Origin: Paguma larvata
Taxonomy: Eukaryota > Chordata > Mammalia > Carnivora > Viverridae
Length of the DNA: 64,000 nucleotides
Reading direction: 5' to 3'
Assembly (NCBI GenBank): GCA_030068075.1
Contig: CM057826.1
Location: 72,451,312 to 72,515,311 of the forward strand
The notes below the pieces were generated by a model that worked only from the letters and a program-made list of their open reading frames with translations, had not been told where the DNA came from and searched no databases. Made by a program: the position numbers and the translations under genes. Positions 34,881 to 47,038 of the stretch are shown one piece after another; within the stretch, counting starts at the first letter, position 1; each line of letters starts with the position of its first letter.

Positions 34881-36285
34881 GTTAGTAATGTGCTTGGAAT
34901 CTTTATATTATTACTTCTTAATCAATTATTTCTAGTATGAGGAAAATCTGTTGGTGTATATGGCACCTATTAAATTATTTGTTTACATTTTCTGGCTAGC
35001 TTATTTTCCTCAGTCTTCTTGGTTATCAATTATTTACAGATATGTAATAATCATAATCATATATAGCATAATGCATATGGTTATAATACATAGCTGGATT
35101 CAAAATTAAAAAGATAAAAAAAAGAAAAATGGTAAATATTATAATCAGTGAGGAAACACATAGTCTTAGTGACAATATAGAGTTGAAACTCCCAGTGCAT
35201 ACCATGTCTAGATATATATACCTCTTTGTTAATGGAACTCAAGATTGCAACCTTATAGCATTGCAAGTTGGAACTTGTAACCCTGAATAACGTAGTAATG
35301 GATAAGGAGCTATCCCATTAATGAATAAAACTGGGATATTCTCCACATTTTGTGAAAGGCAAGGCCTAGATGCAAGCTCCTCACCAGGTCACAGTTGACA
35401 GTAGAATTGCCTGTGAGAAACCAGCACCTTCAAAACTATGGTTCTTAACTATGTGGGTATTTTCCCACAACGGATGGTCAGACAAGGTCTTCAATGTCTG
35501 TAGAATTGAAGACAGTGGTAGCTGGATGGTAATGAACTTCTCCAAATCTTCTCCCTAAATAATACAAAACAACTTCACAACTATGAAAAATTTCTGCAAG
35601 ATCATGGTTGTAGTATGACTGAAGACTAATTGTGCTGAAACTGCAAAATGAACAGTGAGTAAAAACAGAAAATCAACACAGGGTCCTTGACATTCCCATC
35701 TCACCCTGTTCACTGCAAAGTCTGCAAAGACAGACCCAGAAAAACTACAGGGGAAATGGAAGATAAAGGCTAACAAAGGGACCTGTGGGTGATTAGGTAT
35801 GACCACTAGAAGGGTGATAAACAGTCTGAGTTGAATCAGAGAAGGAACTGTAAGAAAGATATTTCCAAGTGTTTGTAATTTAAAGGCTCAGATGTCAGAT
35901 AAAAAGTTAGTTGTGCACCTTAAAGGCCAGGCTTTCTCCAAAGGGTGAGCATGATTTAAATGGGCAGGAATGATTTTAAAGGATAGGTAAGATTTAAAGG
36001 GGTAATCTTCCAAATGCATAGCTTCTTTTGGAGAAAAAAGTTACAATGGGTCAAAGATTAACTTTTTCCACCTGAGTGGACATGGGAAATGAAAGAAAAG
36101 AGAAAAAATTAGAATCTTGTAGGATAAAAGAAACCTGCATAATTAGAGGACTCACAATCAGCAAAACAAACAATAGGGACAAATTAACAGAAAATGTTCT
36201 ATCTTTCTCTCTCTTTCTCTCTGTTTGATAATGGCTTTGTAATAAAATACACAAAGTTGAAATTTTTAATTTTTCTCTGTTAAAG
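34881..36285. other. Intron 4, 3' part, unassigned
   Basis: No named repeat. 35880-36010 contains short repeated 'TTTAAA-GG' phrases. The ORFs around 35370-35806 have no recognisable features. Confidence 0.45.
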
Positions 36286-36407
36286 TATTGAAGACATTGA
36301 CGACCATCTCAAGTGGCTGCGGACTTGGTCGATGTATTTTGGTATTGTCTCACTTACTGCATGGTTTACATTAATACCATTGTCATGCTTCCCACACAGT
36401 GTACGAG
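36286..36407 (+). CDS. SLCO6A1: SLCO6A1 exon 5: OATP signature region and helix 6
   Basis: Exon of 122 bases (phase 2 in, phase 1 out) with acceptor CTGTTAAAG| at 36285 and donor CGAG|GTGACT at 36408. It encodes 'IEDIDDHLKWLRTWSMYFGI' and then 'VSLTAWFTLIPLSCFPHSVR'. This is the loop 3/helix 6 border that carries the OATP superfamily signature (W-x-G-x-W-W-x-G type). Here only the first W and one later W remain (W-L-R-T-W-S), while the human relative reads W-L-W-T-W-W. The end of helix 6, 'LIPLSCFP', is almost identical to SLCO6A1 and anchors the assignment. It is too short to be seen without following phase. Confidence 0.87.
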
Positions 36408-36879
36408 GTGACTATGGAAATGTAATTCATTAAATTAAAAGACAGTAGAGTCCTTTCCCCCACCCTCATCTCCCATCCTCAGAATACGGCTAAATTACTT
36501 TTGTTTTTGTCATGGAAATATGACATATGCTAGTGTTATTTGAACACATGAAGCTGCATGTTCCCAGATATTATCTTATTTCTGTGCCAGACTTTCAATA
36601 GTATATATTTTTGCTTCTTGTCGTTTTTTTTAAAAAGGTAAAATTCATAAGTTCCCTTAAAAAAGAAAAATATTTAAATCTATTTACTTAGCATTATTTA
36701 ATACATGTACCACCTGAAAGAATTATTGTAAGATAAAATAATAATTATTAAAATCCTTTTGGAAACACTAAAAAATACACATACCATTAGAGAAATCAAA
36801 TACTCTCCTAATAGTAGTACATTTTATTGGCACAAAATATTATTAGTAATGTCAAAGATTACTCTTTTACATTTTAAGA
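36408..36879. other. Intron 5, unassigned part
   Basis: AT-rich, nothing recognised. Confidence 0.55.
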
Positions 36880-37080
36880 CTGTGTTGTCAAAAATTGTAG
36901 TCACTTTCTATTTAAATTTCAAATTAAATTAAGATTAGAAACCCATTTGCTCCATCACAGGAGCTATATTTCAAGTACTTAGCAGCTACATACAACTCGT
37001 GGCTACAGTATTGGACAGTACAGCTATGAAAAGTTTTCATTATCATAGACTGTTCTTTATGACAGCACTGTTTTAGAAGA
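36880..37080 (-). mobile_element. Old DNA-transposon-like repeat with inverted ends
   Basis: The right part reads 'CAACTCGTGGCTACAGTATT' and 'GGACAGTACAGC', ending 'CAGCACTGTTTT'. The left end 'ACTGTGTTGTCAAAAATTGT' is a degraded inverted match of that end. The pattern fits a common small palindromic mammalian DNA transposon. Family not certain. It lies in intron 5, 150 bases before exon 6. Confidence 0.5.
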
Positions 37081-37233
37081 ATGTGCCTTTTACTCAGTTA
37101 GATTAACTTTAGCTCGTTCAAAAGTAGCTCACTTGCCATTTCAAGAAAAACTATGTTAAGATGTGTGCATGTGTTTGTATATGTTTTAATTATTTGAATG
37201 TGTCATAAGAGTCTTTTACTTGTTAACGTGTAG

Positions 37234-37343
37234 GCACAGCAAAGTTGAAAGCTGAGAAACGTAAACAGCCTCAACCGTTTAACAAAAAGTTTAAAGATGA
37301 AAAAGTTGGAACTAGTATCAAGGACTTCTTTGCTACTCTTTGG
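37234..37343 (+). CDS. SLCO6A1: SLCO6A1 exon 6: central cytoplasmic loop
   Basis: Exon of 110 bases (phase 1 in, phase 0 out) with acceptor TTAACGTGTAG| at 37233 and donor TTTGG|GTAAAG at 37344. It encodes the Lys-rich cytoplasmic loop between helices 6 and 7: 'GTAKLKAEKRKQPQPFNKKF' and then 'KDEKVGTSIKDFFATLW'. The family pattern is a basic stretch followed by G-T-x-I-K-D-x-x-x-x-L-W, and that ending is clear. It lies only 826 bases after exon 5, the shortest intron of the gene. The acceptor has a poor pyrimidine tract, so splicing strength may be modest. Confidence 0.87.
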
Positions 37344-37955
37344 GTAAAGTAAAATATTTCATGCAAACCTGTATATTTTCTAACCATGGATTTAAGAGGA
37401 TAACCATAAATCTGAAATCTGAGAGGGACTTAAACTCTTAATTAACTTATTCATTTTACAGATAATGGAAAATAGGACTCCCCTTACCTAAGTGACATTT
37501 CCAGGAACATGGCTAGTGTCACAGGACAACTTTTCCTTCTACCATTTCTTTTAACTTTACTTTTGTATTATTTTGTGTTTGTTCTTTCCCTGACGAAATA
37601 CATAAGTTAGGTATTAACATCTTTTTACTATGTTTAAATGACTTAGAAGTCTAGAAGTAAACAAATATTCTCGAAAACATCGTATTTTACGGAAAATATC
37701 TCAGTATCAAATGGAGAAGAATTCTTTGCTTCTCTAGGTGAGAAACAAGGCCTACAATACAGACATAGTGGGTTTAAAAAAAACAAACAAACGAACTTCT
37801 AAGTATATTCAATATGCTTTCTCTTAGCTTTTTCATAACTTTATCCTTTATGTTGTGGGCAGAGTTGTATTGAAGATGTACGGTAACTAACACCTATGTC
37901 TTTACGGAGCTTATGTTCTTGTGTAAGTTTCAGATTTTAAAAAATACAGAGATTA

Positions 37956-38149
37956 GAAGCGCCTGGGTAGCTCAGTCTGTTAAGCGTCCAACTCTGGATT
38001 TCTGCTCAGGTTACGATTTCACGGTTCATGAGTTCGAGCCCTGCATTGGGCTCTGCGCTGACTGTGCGAAACCTGCTTGGGATGCTCTCTTTTCCTCTCT
38101 CTGCCCCTTCCCTGCTTGCACTCTCTTTCTCTTTCATAATAAGTAAACA
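37956..38149 (+). mobile_element. CAN-SINE, sense, intron 6
   Basis: Flanked by a 19-bp direct repeat with one mismatch (TTAAAAAATACAGAGATTA at 37937-37955, with G for A at 38150-38168). Head 'GCGCCTGGGTAGCTCAGTCT'. Confidence 0.95.
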
Positions 38150-38830
38150 TTAAAAAATACGGAGATTAAAAACAACTGATTAACAATTGTGTAGAGAAAA
38201 AACTACATAGATATAGGGTAAAGTAGCTTTCACTGAATAGGGAGCATTTAAATGGAACATCCTAAAGCAAGAGAAGGAGTTATCCATGTGAAGAATGGTC
38301 ATTACGAAAATTCCAGGCCTAAAAGACACATGTGGAAACATCTTGTAGCAGCAAAGCTTTAGGTACGTTCGGTTTAGAGAAGGCTTGAGTATTTGGAGCA
38401 TAATTGCTTGGTGGGGAGAATGAAAGAATAACAGATTAGAGAGTAAGCAGAGGCTAGCTCACGAAGGTCCTTGTGGGACATGGTAAGAACTTTAGATTTT
38501 GGTTTTAATGCAATAGGAAGTCACTCATATAGGTAAGGAAATAGTGCTTTAAGAACTTTAAAACATGACTTTCGGTAAAAAATGGATTAGAGTGGGGTAA
38601 GAATTGAAAAGGCAGTATGACTTGGGTGTTACAGGAAGTTTTCTCTGGGTATTAGAAATAGTAATTTTTTTAATTCAGCTGTGGTATATACGACCCAATT
38701 GTAAGGACAAATGAAAGAATTACTTGGCATTTATAAAATACAGGGCTACTGACAATGACTTGTATAAGAAGAAGAAAAAAATAAACCTTCCACATATCAA
38801 CATGATTTGAGCTTCCGGAGCCTTAAAAAA

Positions 38831-39009
38831 AAGAAATTAAGGAGCTCCTGGTGGCTCTGTTGGTTAAGCATCCAACTGCAGCTCAGGTCATGATCTCGCA
38901 GTTTGTGAGTTTGAGCCCCGTCTTGGGCTCTGTGCTGACAGCTCAGAGCCCGGAGCCGGCTTCTGATTCTTTGTCTCCCTCTCTCTCTCTCAAAAATAAA
39001 TAAACCTCT
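38831..39009 (+). mobile_element. CAN-SINE, sense, with 13-bp target duplication
   Basis: GAGCCTTAAAAAA at 38818-38830 and 39010-39022. Body contains 'CAGGTCATGATCTCGCAGTT'. The CT body is shortened. Confidence 0.92.
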
Positions 39010-39022
39010 GAGCCTTAAAAAA

Positions 39023-40574
39023 TTAAAAACAAAAAAAAAAGAAAACCAAAAATATGGGGAAACAAATGTTTAAAGCCTACATATAGACATGTAATATTAG
39101 GATCCATCAGAAAGCTTATGTATCTATACTCTTTCCTTTACCAATGTACTAGGCTGAGTTTCAGAAAGAAAACAGGGATAATGGGCCCTATTTTAGGGAG
39201 CCTAGTAGATTAGAAAAATTCCCACTGTTTGCCTTATTTCATGGTTTAGCACCTGCCAAAGCTGTGTTTCTCAGTAAAATGTAACTATTGAGCCAGCCGT
39301 GTTGGTGAAATTAAAGTAGGGCATGCCTTCCCTGATAAAAATGGAGTCAGGCAGTGTTTCCTGCTAGGTTGGTTGTTACCTGTGAGTCATTTAAGCAATG
39401 CAGCTTATTAAAGAATTAGTGCAAGGAAGAGTGGAGTTGAGCAGTGGATAATGGCTATAACCCCTCATCAGGCAAGGGCTAGAGATGCTATGACTTTCTG
39501 GAAATGAGTAGATAGTGGAACTAAAGACGAGTTTATGCTTTCCTGTTGTAGATCTTGTAGGCAGAGAGATTTTCTTCATTAGGGTCTGTTGCTTTTCACC
39601 TAAGCCCAAAGCCAGATGGGGTGCTAGAGACTCTGGCAGCTGAGGAGTAGCATCCTATTCTCCTTTGGTAATAAGTTTTAGAGAGAACAAGCTGTAACCT
39701 TCTCTTTGTGCTCTGTTGGTTATCCAAGAGGTAAAAGGCTAATGATACATCAGATTTCTCCTTATCCAGAGATTCTTATCTGTTAGCAGGCCTGACTACT
39801 AGCAGGACTACCCAGCAGGGCTATTACATAGCACTCACTACTGGTGAGACCTAATGTAAATTTCCATATTTCTTTGATTCTAAGACACACTTTTTTTCCT
39901 TTACATTTTAACATCTTTAACATTGGGTTGGTATTAAATTGATGGAGTCTTGAAGCAACTAAAAAGCAGGATATAATTGTGACACAGTAGATACTGGCTG
40001 AGGCTGGGTAAACTTAGTGATGGCTGTTCATATTATCATTACCTTAAGTAAGTTATACACTTCAGTGGGACTGTCCGCATTAGGTGAAACCGTTGGGCTA
40101 ACTCTTCAAAAAGATGATGCAGTATTTAAGCACTGAGTTATAAAGTTATTATATATCTAGAAAGACAGAAACAATAACGAAATATAATTTCGATATGAGT
40201 AAAGCAAACATTTGATGTTGAACGAATGACTACTAGTTCACATTTTCTTGAAGATAACATCCAAGTGTTTTATGACACGTCAGTAAAAGAGTCCCTTAAG
40301 TAGAGATAGCTTTATTGTTCTTTTATTAAGATGCCTGCTAAAGGACTGCCTACCACATGCCAAACTGTGCAGCTGAGTCAGGAAAAATTGGCAAGTCCTT
40401 CCTAATAGATGCAATATCTTTCAAAACCTGGTAAGACTAATATCTGCATAGTATAGGACTTTCCTTAAAGCGTTGTATTGTTATGTCAGTGGCAGTGATT
40501 TTTTTTTCTTAGTGGTCCATAAAATAATGGTGTTTCTTACTGTTGATAGCATTTTAGAGTCCATGAAATATGGT
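39023..40574. other. Intron 6, unassigned
   Basis: Unique-looking DNA. The minus-strand frame 39391-39609 has no recognisable features. Confidence 0.5.
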
Positions 40575-40705
40575 ATTTTAACCTTTCTGAGTCTCACTTT
40601 CTTTAAGAAATTGGTGCAATAATGGTACCTTCTTCATAGGAATGTAAGGTGTATAGATTACTGTATAGCCCATAGTTAAAACTCAAATAAATACATAATA
40701 AATAT
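40575..40705 (-). repeat. MIR fragment
   Basis: Minus-strand MIR: 'TCTGAGTCTCACTTTCTTTA' and 'AATGGTACCTTCTTCATAGG', the reversed core. Confidence 0.7.
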
Positions 40706-43644
40706 GAATGCCTACTTGAGATAGTTCTGATTTTAGATTAGGGAAGGAAAGTACACCAAAAAATACAGAGGAAAACATACGATTTTTCTTTTATCTTGAT
40801 AAGAAGAGTGGGTTATCACCTAGAAAATAAATTTAAAAGACTAATGCGAAGAATTTGATTGAATAAATATCTATTGTCTTCCTGCATTACTAATTCTATC
40901 GTTCAGTACTTCCTGGTTCATGACACTTAATTGGTACTATTTGCTTGAGGTTAATGTCTGTTTGTTAGCTCCTAATATAAGGACTGACGTAAAATCATTC
41001 CAGCAAGCAAATTTTTCCAGTCAGTAAAATATATCACCATTGTCATAAGACTTACTAACAGCTAGTTAAAAAACACATCTCATTTTCTAGGCATAGATAT
41101 TTTTTAAGACAGTCTTCTTATCATAAATTTTGATTAAAAGCCAGAGAAGTGGCTACTTTTAGAATGAATTCTCTCTACTATTACCATATTTGCTGTTCCT
41201 TACTTATATATTTTAGAAAATTCATCAATTAAGGAAAGAAAAGAGTTTTATTCAAGTGTTAGTAAAGATAATTTTAGTTTTAAAATAGATAAAATGGGCA
41301 TATATAAAAGATAAAAAGCTAGAGCAGAGACAAAATATTTAACACTTTTATAAAGTTATAATATCCATGAGGTGAAAAGTTATAAATAAAAAGTCATTGG
41401 CATTAAGCTTGAAGAATAGAAAGTAGAATATTGACTAAGAACAAAACTAATCTATAACTCTCAGAATATAATAGAATAGGAATATATTTTAAAAGAATAA
41501 AAACAGAGAGCTTGGAAATTAGGGGGATAAATCAGGGAAAAGAAAAAAAATGAAATTAATACAGGCTGGAAGCAGGTAAGGAAATAAGATTTTATAGGAG
41601 AAAACTGTTTAAATGTTTGGAGCAGAGAGATCAACACGTTTAGCTTCTTTTTCTTCATCTCATACCTTAAGTTTCACACCTTAGTAACAGGGAAGACATT
41701 TACATACTAAAACTCCAGTGAACAAAGAAATGCCAATGAATATTATGATGATAAAGAACTTTTTGAATGATAAAGGACCAAATGAATATAAAGTGTTCTT
41801 CATTGTTTGTGTGTGATTGTAAGTGGATGGCAGAATCTATCAAAGGAACCTAGTATCCAGATTATTTAGATACTATTGGTAGTCAAAATACTGAATTTCC
41901 TTGGGAAGCAAGAAAATTACTATCATAGACACTAAAATCAATTTACATTTGACATAAATAACATGATTTTTAAAAATACGTTTATAGCTTGTATTTATGT
42001 CAGGACATCATATACTAGCTTCAGTGTCTGAGTTGTCTATTAGGTTTGACCAAATAAATTGGTGTGGAAGTGAGATTTCAGGATAGAGGGCTGAAACATT
42101 TTTAAACTAGAAAAAAGCAGCATTTTCTAGGTGAGATATTTTACTCTTATTGACAGATTTAATAAAGATATGCATTACTTATTTTCTATGGCTAACTGTA
42201 GATATTTCATCGTAAGGAATGAAGACCAGAGCAAGGGAGAAGTTAAATGATCAAGTAAAACACTTGAGAAGTTCAAGGAAGCTTATTGGCGTCCTCTTCT
42301 GCTTATGTTTTCCTCCCATTTGTCCATAGACATGAAGGCCTTTTATTGGCAAGATCGTTGTTTCTTGTCATGCTATCTTGAGTAGCGTAGGAAGTAGGTT
42401 AATGCTTCTACCACATAAAAGAAAAATTTCCACAATTAATTGGGACATTATACGCCCATCTCCAATGAACCTTGAGTCTTTAGGAACTCTTTCCTCTCTG
42501 CAACATTGTTCTGCATTAGTTTCCTCCTTAACATTTGTTTCCCACTGCTACTCGAGCCCTGTCCTGAACCTTAGACTACTTGTCTGTGGCCACTACTCCA
42601 TATACTTCATATTTTGCTGATCCTGTCCTTATTTCAGACTAAGTACATGCAGGAGTACCTACCCTAGTTTGAAATTATACCTCCCAGACCAACATGAACA
42701 TACTCTGGTGTGGCAAAGACCTTGGTTTTAGACAAACTCTCTGATGGACTAGGGCTGAGAACCACAGTACTACAAGATATGGCTGTTGCATAAAATTATC
42801 TGCTACTGTAAAGAACTAATTTGATTTCTCCCTTTGTATATCAACATCTAGCATAATTAAGCCTGAGTTTACTACATGAAATTCTTTGAATACTGATGTG
42901 TATGTCTGGCCTTTTTCTTTGCCCCCCATATTTATATTTAATAAAAGAAATATATATATATTTAAAGAAGAAAGTCTGGAAATTTTATTGGGAAGATCCT
43001 TTGTATTTGGAGTGTTTGCTGTGCTCACATTTTCTTTCTGAATAAAATGCCCACAGCCCTTTCTGAATAAGCCCAGAAGTGTTGTGCATTAATTGCCATG
43101 CTCTATATGATGTAGTTCAAATGTCCTAGTTAAAACTAGGTCTGAGATCAGCACTTGAGCCCAAGACAGTAATATTTAGATTTCCCAAAAACTTATCAAA
43201 TATCTTGAGAAAATTATCCAATCAGGATACCTGCTATAAACTGACTAGTTAATTTCTCTTTCTTAGGAGAGTATAAATAGGCAAAAAGGGAGCTTTAATA
43301 AATTGACATCAAGAGAAAGAATGAACAAAGGCCTTTGAGATAGAGAAACAAATGGAGAGGGAATATACTAAGCAGCTGAAATAGAAGTAGATATAGACCC
43401 AATAAGCTGACAGAAAGAAGCTGAATATCTGAGCCTTTGAAGCAATTAAGACAAAGCAATGGAGACAAGATAAGTTGCCATTCGATTCAGAATGATGTTC
43501 TATTTATTTATGAATGCTGAATTATTCAGCCACTTAGAAAGCATTTTTGGCTTTCTTACTTTACAGTATAACAATATAAGTTTCATCAATTGTATTAAAT
43601 TATGAGTCTGTTCATTTTAATTCTAAACAGTCCAGACAAAAATA
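40706..43644. other. Intron 6, long unassigned stretch
   Basis: About 2.9 kb with no repeat that I can name and no exon-like frame with splice sites and SLCO homology. 42300-42650 is somewhat C/T-rich. Confidence 0.5.
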
Positions 43645-43850
43645 TCCCGTACAGTGGTTCTTAGCATGTCTCCTAGACCACCACCACCACCACCACCACC
43701 ACCACCATCATCATCATTGTCATTACCTGGGAATTTGTTAAAAATGCAAATTCTTGGGTCCTACTACAGACCTACTAAAAGTAGCATCTAGCAATCTCTG
43801 TTTTACACCCTCCAAATGATTCAAAGCACATTATAGTTTGCAACAACAAA
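43645..43850 (+). mobile_element. MER5A-type hAT element carrying a (CAC)n tract
   Basis: Starts 'ACAGTGGTTCTTAGCATGTC' and later reads 'ACCTGGGAATTTGTTAAAAA', 'TGCAAATTCTTGGGTCCTAC', 'TAGCAATCTCTGTTTTACAC' and 'AGCACATTATAGTTTGC', the order of MER5A, a short non-autonomous hAT-Charlie DNA transposon. A CAC microsatellite sits between the left end and the core. Confidence 0.8.
43678..43722 (+). repeat. (CAC)n/(ATC)n microsatellite
   Basis: About ten perfect CAC units run into CATCATCATCATTGTCAT inside the MER5A copy. Confidence 0.95.
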
Positions 43851-43889
43851 TCTGGTAATCTAGTGTGACCTCTTATTTTATAAATTCTG

Positions 43890-44060
43890 AAAATGATTTG
43901 TATTCTTTCCTAAGTACCTTCTATATAGCACAAATTATATTATTACATATATTCAATTCTCATGATCACCTGGAGATAAAGATATTATCATTACTATCTT
44001 ACAGATGATTAACCAGTAATTTAAAGAGGATGAGTAATTTCTCCAAAGACATGTATATCT
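43890..44060 (+). repeat. MIR SINE fragment
   Basis: 'TAAGTACCTTCTATATAGCA', then 'CATTACTATCTTACAGATGA' and 'GATGAGTAATTTCTCCAAAG', in MIR order. Confidence 0.7.
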
Positions 44061-44318
44061 TTGGACACACATGCACACAGACACAGACACATAGAGTTGG
44101 CTGAATTGAAGCATATAAAAACCTCTCCAAAAAAAAAAAAGAATATTAAAAACCTCTCACATGCCTGATTCCAATGCCATTACTCTTGTCTACTATTATA
44201 AAATACTGCCTAAAAATAAGATATGTAGAGGCTGCTATTTGCCGATTATTGTTCCAAAAATCAGTTGCAGTGCCGAGATTAAAGCTAGGTTTTCTGTTCC
44301 TTATTCTGTTATATCTAA

Positions 44319-44538
44319 ATTTTTTTTTTACATTTATTTATTTTTGAGAGATGGATAGAGACAGAGCACAAAAAGGGGAGGGACAGAGAGAGAATGAGAC
44401 ACAGAATCCTAAGCAGGCTCTAGACTCTGAGCTGTTAGCACAGACCCCCACACAGGGCTCGAACTCACAAACTGTGAGATCATGCCCTGAGCCGGAGTTG
44501 GACACTTAAGTGACTGAGCCACCCAGGCACCCCTCTTC
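44319..44538 (-). mobile_element. CAN-SINE, antisense, intron 6
   Basis: Flanked by CTGTTATATCTAA (44306-44318) and CTGTTGTATCTAA (44539-44551). Head ends 'GAGCCACCCAGGCACCCC'. Confidence 0.94.
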
Positions 44539-45225
44539 CTGTTGTATCTAATACAGGTTGCCATTTCATGTAGAATCATGATATAGTCCAGTGGAATGGA
44601 AGATAGAACTCAACAACAGATTAATATATCTACGAACTTGCTAGATGATAGAATAGGCACTGCAGGGATAGTTGCTCAGTAGATGTGATGACAAATTTGG
44701 TTCTCCGTGTGGTGAAATGAAGTTGGATTTCTACTTCATATCATATACAAAGGTGATTTCTAGGTTAATAAAATGTGATTAGAAAAAAAACCCAGCACAG
44801 TTAATGCTAAACCATGAAAGAAATATCTTGTGACATAGAGGTTGGAAAGGTTAAACAAGTTTGCAGTAGTGTAAAATACAAAGTAAAAATTTATGGGTCA
44901 AAGATTTCTGTTCTATGAAGGAAACCGTACATAATGTTAAAAGATGAATGACAGATCTCTCAACCCAACAAGAGATTAGTATTTAGAATAAACAAGAAAT
45001 TCTTGGAAAATCTGCATAGGAATTTAGGAAACCTAATAAAATTATGAATAGGCAGTTCACACACAATAACCAATCCTAGATAGCTATGAATTACATGAAG
45101 AAATGCTCAGTTGGATTTGAATTTGAGGAAGTACAAAAAATAAAGCATCGTGGTGCTACTTTACATCTATCAGCATGGGAAAATTTTAAAAGCCAGTTAG
45201 TAATATCAAGTGTTTGTGATTATGT

Positions 45226-45884
45226 CGGGTATACCAGTTATCTACCACTACATGACAAACCACCCCAAAACTTAGTGGCTTAAAATAATAAAACATGATT
45301 TTGTTCATTGATCTGTAGTTTTGTCAGGGCTTGTTCCTTTCAAATATTTCTTTTTTTAATGTTTATTTATTTTTGAGAGAGAGAAGCAGAGTATGAGCAG
45401 GGGAGGAACCAAGAGAGAGGGAGATACAAAATTAGAAGCAGGATTCAGGCTCCAAGCTGTCAGCACAGAGCCCAACAAGGGGCTTGAACTTAGACTGTGA
45501 GATCATGACCTGAGCTTAAGTCAGTCTCTTAACCTACTGAGCCACCAGGCACACTGTGGCTTATTCCTTTCAACTCGACTTGTCAATTAAAGTAAAGTAT
45601 GGAAGATAAAATCGTCTGAAGGCCTATTTACTCAAATATTAGCTTTTGATATGGGTTGTTTACTGAAATACCCACAGATGGCCTCTCCATCTGGCCTGGC
45701 CTTTCTTACAATATGGTGAAAGAGTCCCAGGGCCAGAGTCCTATGAGTGGGAGTACATAGCAGAAATCATATTGCCATTTTTTGACCCAGCCTCAGAAGT
45801 CATGCTGCATCAGGTGCTTTTTGAGACAGTCATAAAGGACTTTTCCAAGTTCAGTGCCTCCTGATGAGAGAATGGCGAAGTTTG
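45226..45884. mobile_element. LTR-like repeat (ERVL LTR type?) with SINE inside
   Basis: The left part contains 'ACAAACCACCCCAAAACTTA' and 'GTGGCTTAAAATAATAAAAC', a hallmark of an old mammalian LTR family that I believe is of the LTR16/LTR33 (ERVL) type. The right part (45560-45884) includes 'GATGGCCTCTCCATCTGGCC'. The SINE at 45344-45557 separates them. Family name uncertain. Confidence 0.5.
45344..45557 (-). mobile_element. CAN-SINE, antisense, nested in LTR-like repeat
   Basis: Flanked by 16-bp repeats with one mismatch (45328-45343 and 45558-45573, GGCTTGTTCCTTTCAA / GGCTTATTCCTTTCAA). Confidence 0.94.
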
Positions 45885-46250
45885 GAAGGGTACGTGGAAC
45901 TGAAAATATTGCTCTAATGGATTTTATAAAAAGTATAAGTTGCTACATGGAGAAATTAGAACTTTCGTACATTATGGTGGGATTGTAAACTGATATGGAT
46001 TGGGAAAATATTGTAGAGAAAGAATGCAGTGAAGTATACTAAATCCCAATGCGCTAGCAATCCCGTTCTGGGATGTATATTTCAAAAGATATTCTACCCT
46101 AGTCCTTGATGGTGCATGCACAGCAATGTTTAATGTAGCCTTGTTTGTGACAATGGGAATGGAACTGAGCCTAAGCATTTAACCCTGTGGAAGTGGATGA
46201 ATATGTGGGAATCACACTTTGTAAAGTTAGATAGCACTAAGAAGATGAGT

Positions 46251-47038
46251 TAAATTAATATACACAATATATTTAGATCAAAAAAAAGATGTTTAGGACT
46301 AGAAAAAAATTTAAGTCATTTTAAACATAAAACATCACTGAAAATTTCAAAGATATATACATATATAGGAAATACAGAAATCCGTTTGAAAGTTAATATT
46401 GTAATGTTAATTATTGTCATGTAAATTACTATGTATAGTATAATAGTACAATAGGTAATAAATAGTAAACCATCACTATACATCCTTGTCAGGCTTCTCA
46501 GTAAGTTCAAAAAAATTGACTGAAATGCAGAATTTAAATGACTTCACTGTATGTGGAATTCCCAGGAGTAAAATATTATAGAATCTTAACTGTATGCGAT
46601 ACGAGTGATTTTCCTTGAATTTTGCTTAAATAATCTTTGTTTTGTGTTTAGTTCAGTAAAAATATGTGTTAAGAAAAAAAAAGTAAAGGGTCATTCTAGA
46701 CACCTGGTTAATGAACATCTAGTTTCCCTTAAGTTTTCTAGCAAACTGCCAGACTCACAAATAAAAATTATAGAGGTAGAATTATAAATAAAAATGGCTC
46801 AAACACTGCATGTCTTTAATATATTTATATATGGGTAAATTGTAAATTTTGGGCATATATACATATACGTATATATATATATATATACATATATGTATAC
46901 ACATATATATATGCATTTTCAGTTTAGATTGGGAAAGGTAAAATTTTGTTGATTGGTCTTTAACATATGAGTGAATAAATCTGTTCTTCTTTACATAACA
47001 ACATAAAATAATTTGTGTATGACTTATTTCTATTTCAG
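46251..47038. other. Intron 6 end, AT-rich
   Basis: Only the TA microsatellite at 46855-46915 stands out. Confidence 0.55.
46855..46915. repeat. AT/CATATA microsatellite
   Basis: TATA runs mixed with CATATA and GTATA units in intron 6, about 120 bases before exon 7. Confidence 0.9.

Larger units (their letters stand above)
44640..46250 (+). mobile_element. Old L1M 3' end, sense, interrupted by an LTR-like repeat and a SINE
   Basis: 44640-45225 and 45885-46250 together give the order of an ancient L1 3' region on the plus strand (for example 'ATGAAGAAATGCTCAGTTGG' in the first part and 'TATGGTGGGATTGTAAACTG' in the second). The gap holds a different repeat with a SINE inside it, a three-level nest. 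Confidence 0.65.

Noticed and set aside
37913..38146. 77-codon frame 'CKFQILKN...'
   Set aside because: Runs through a CAN-SINE; same for other SINE-spanning frames such as 4392-4574, 47389-47640 and 50087-50335.
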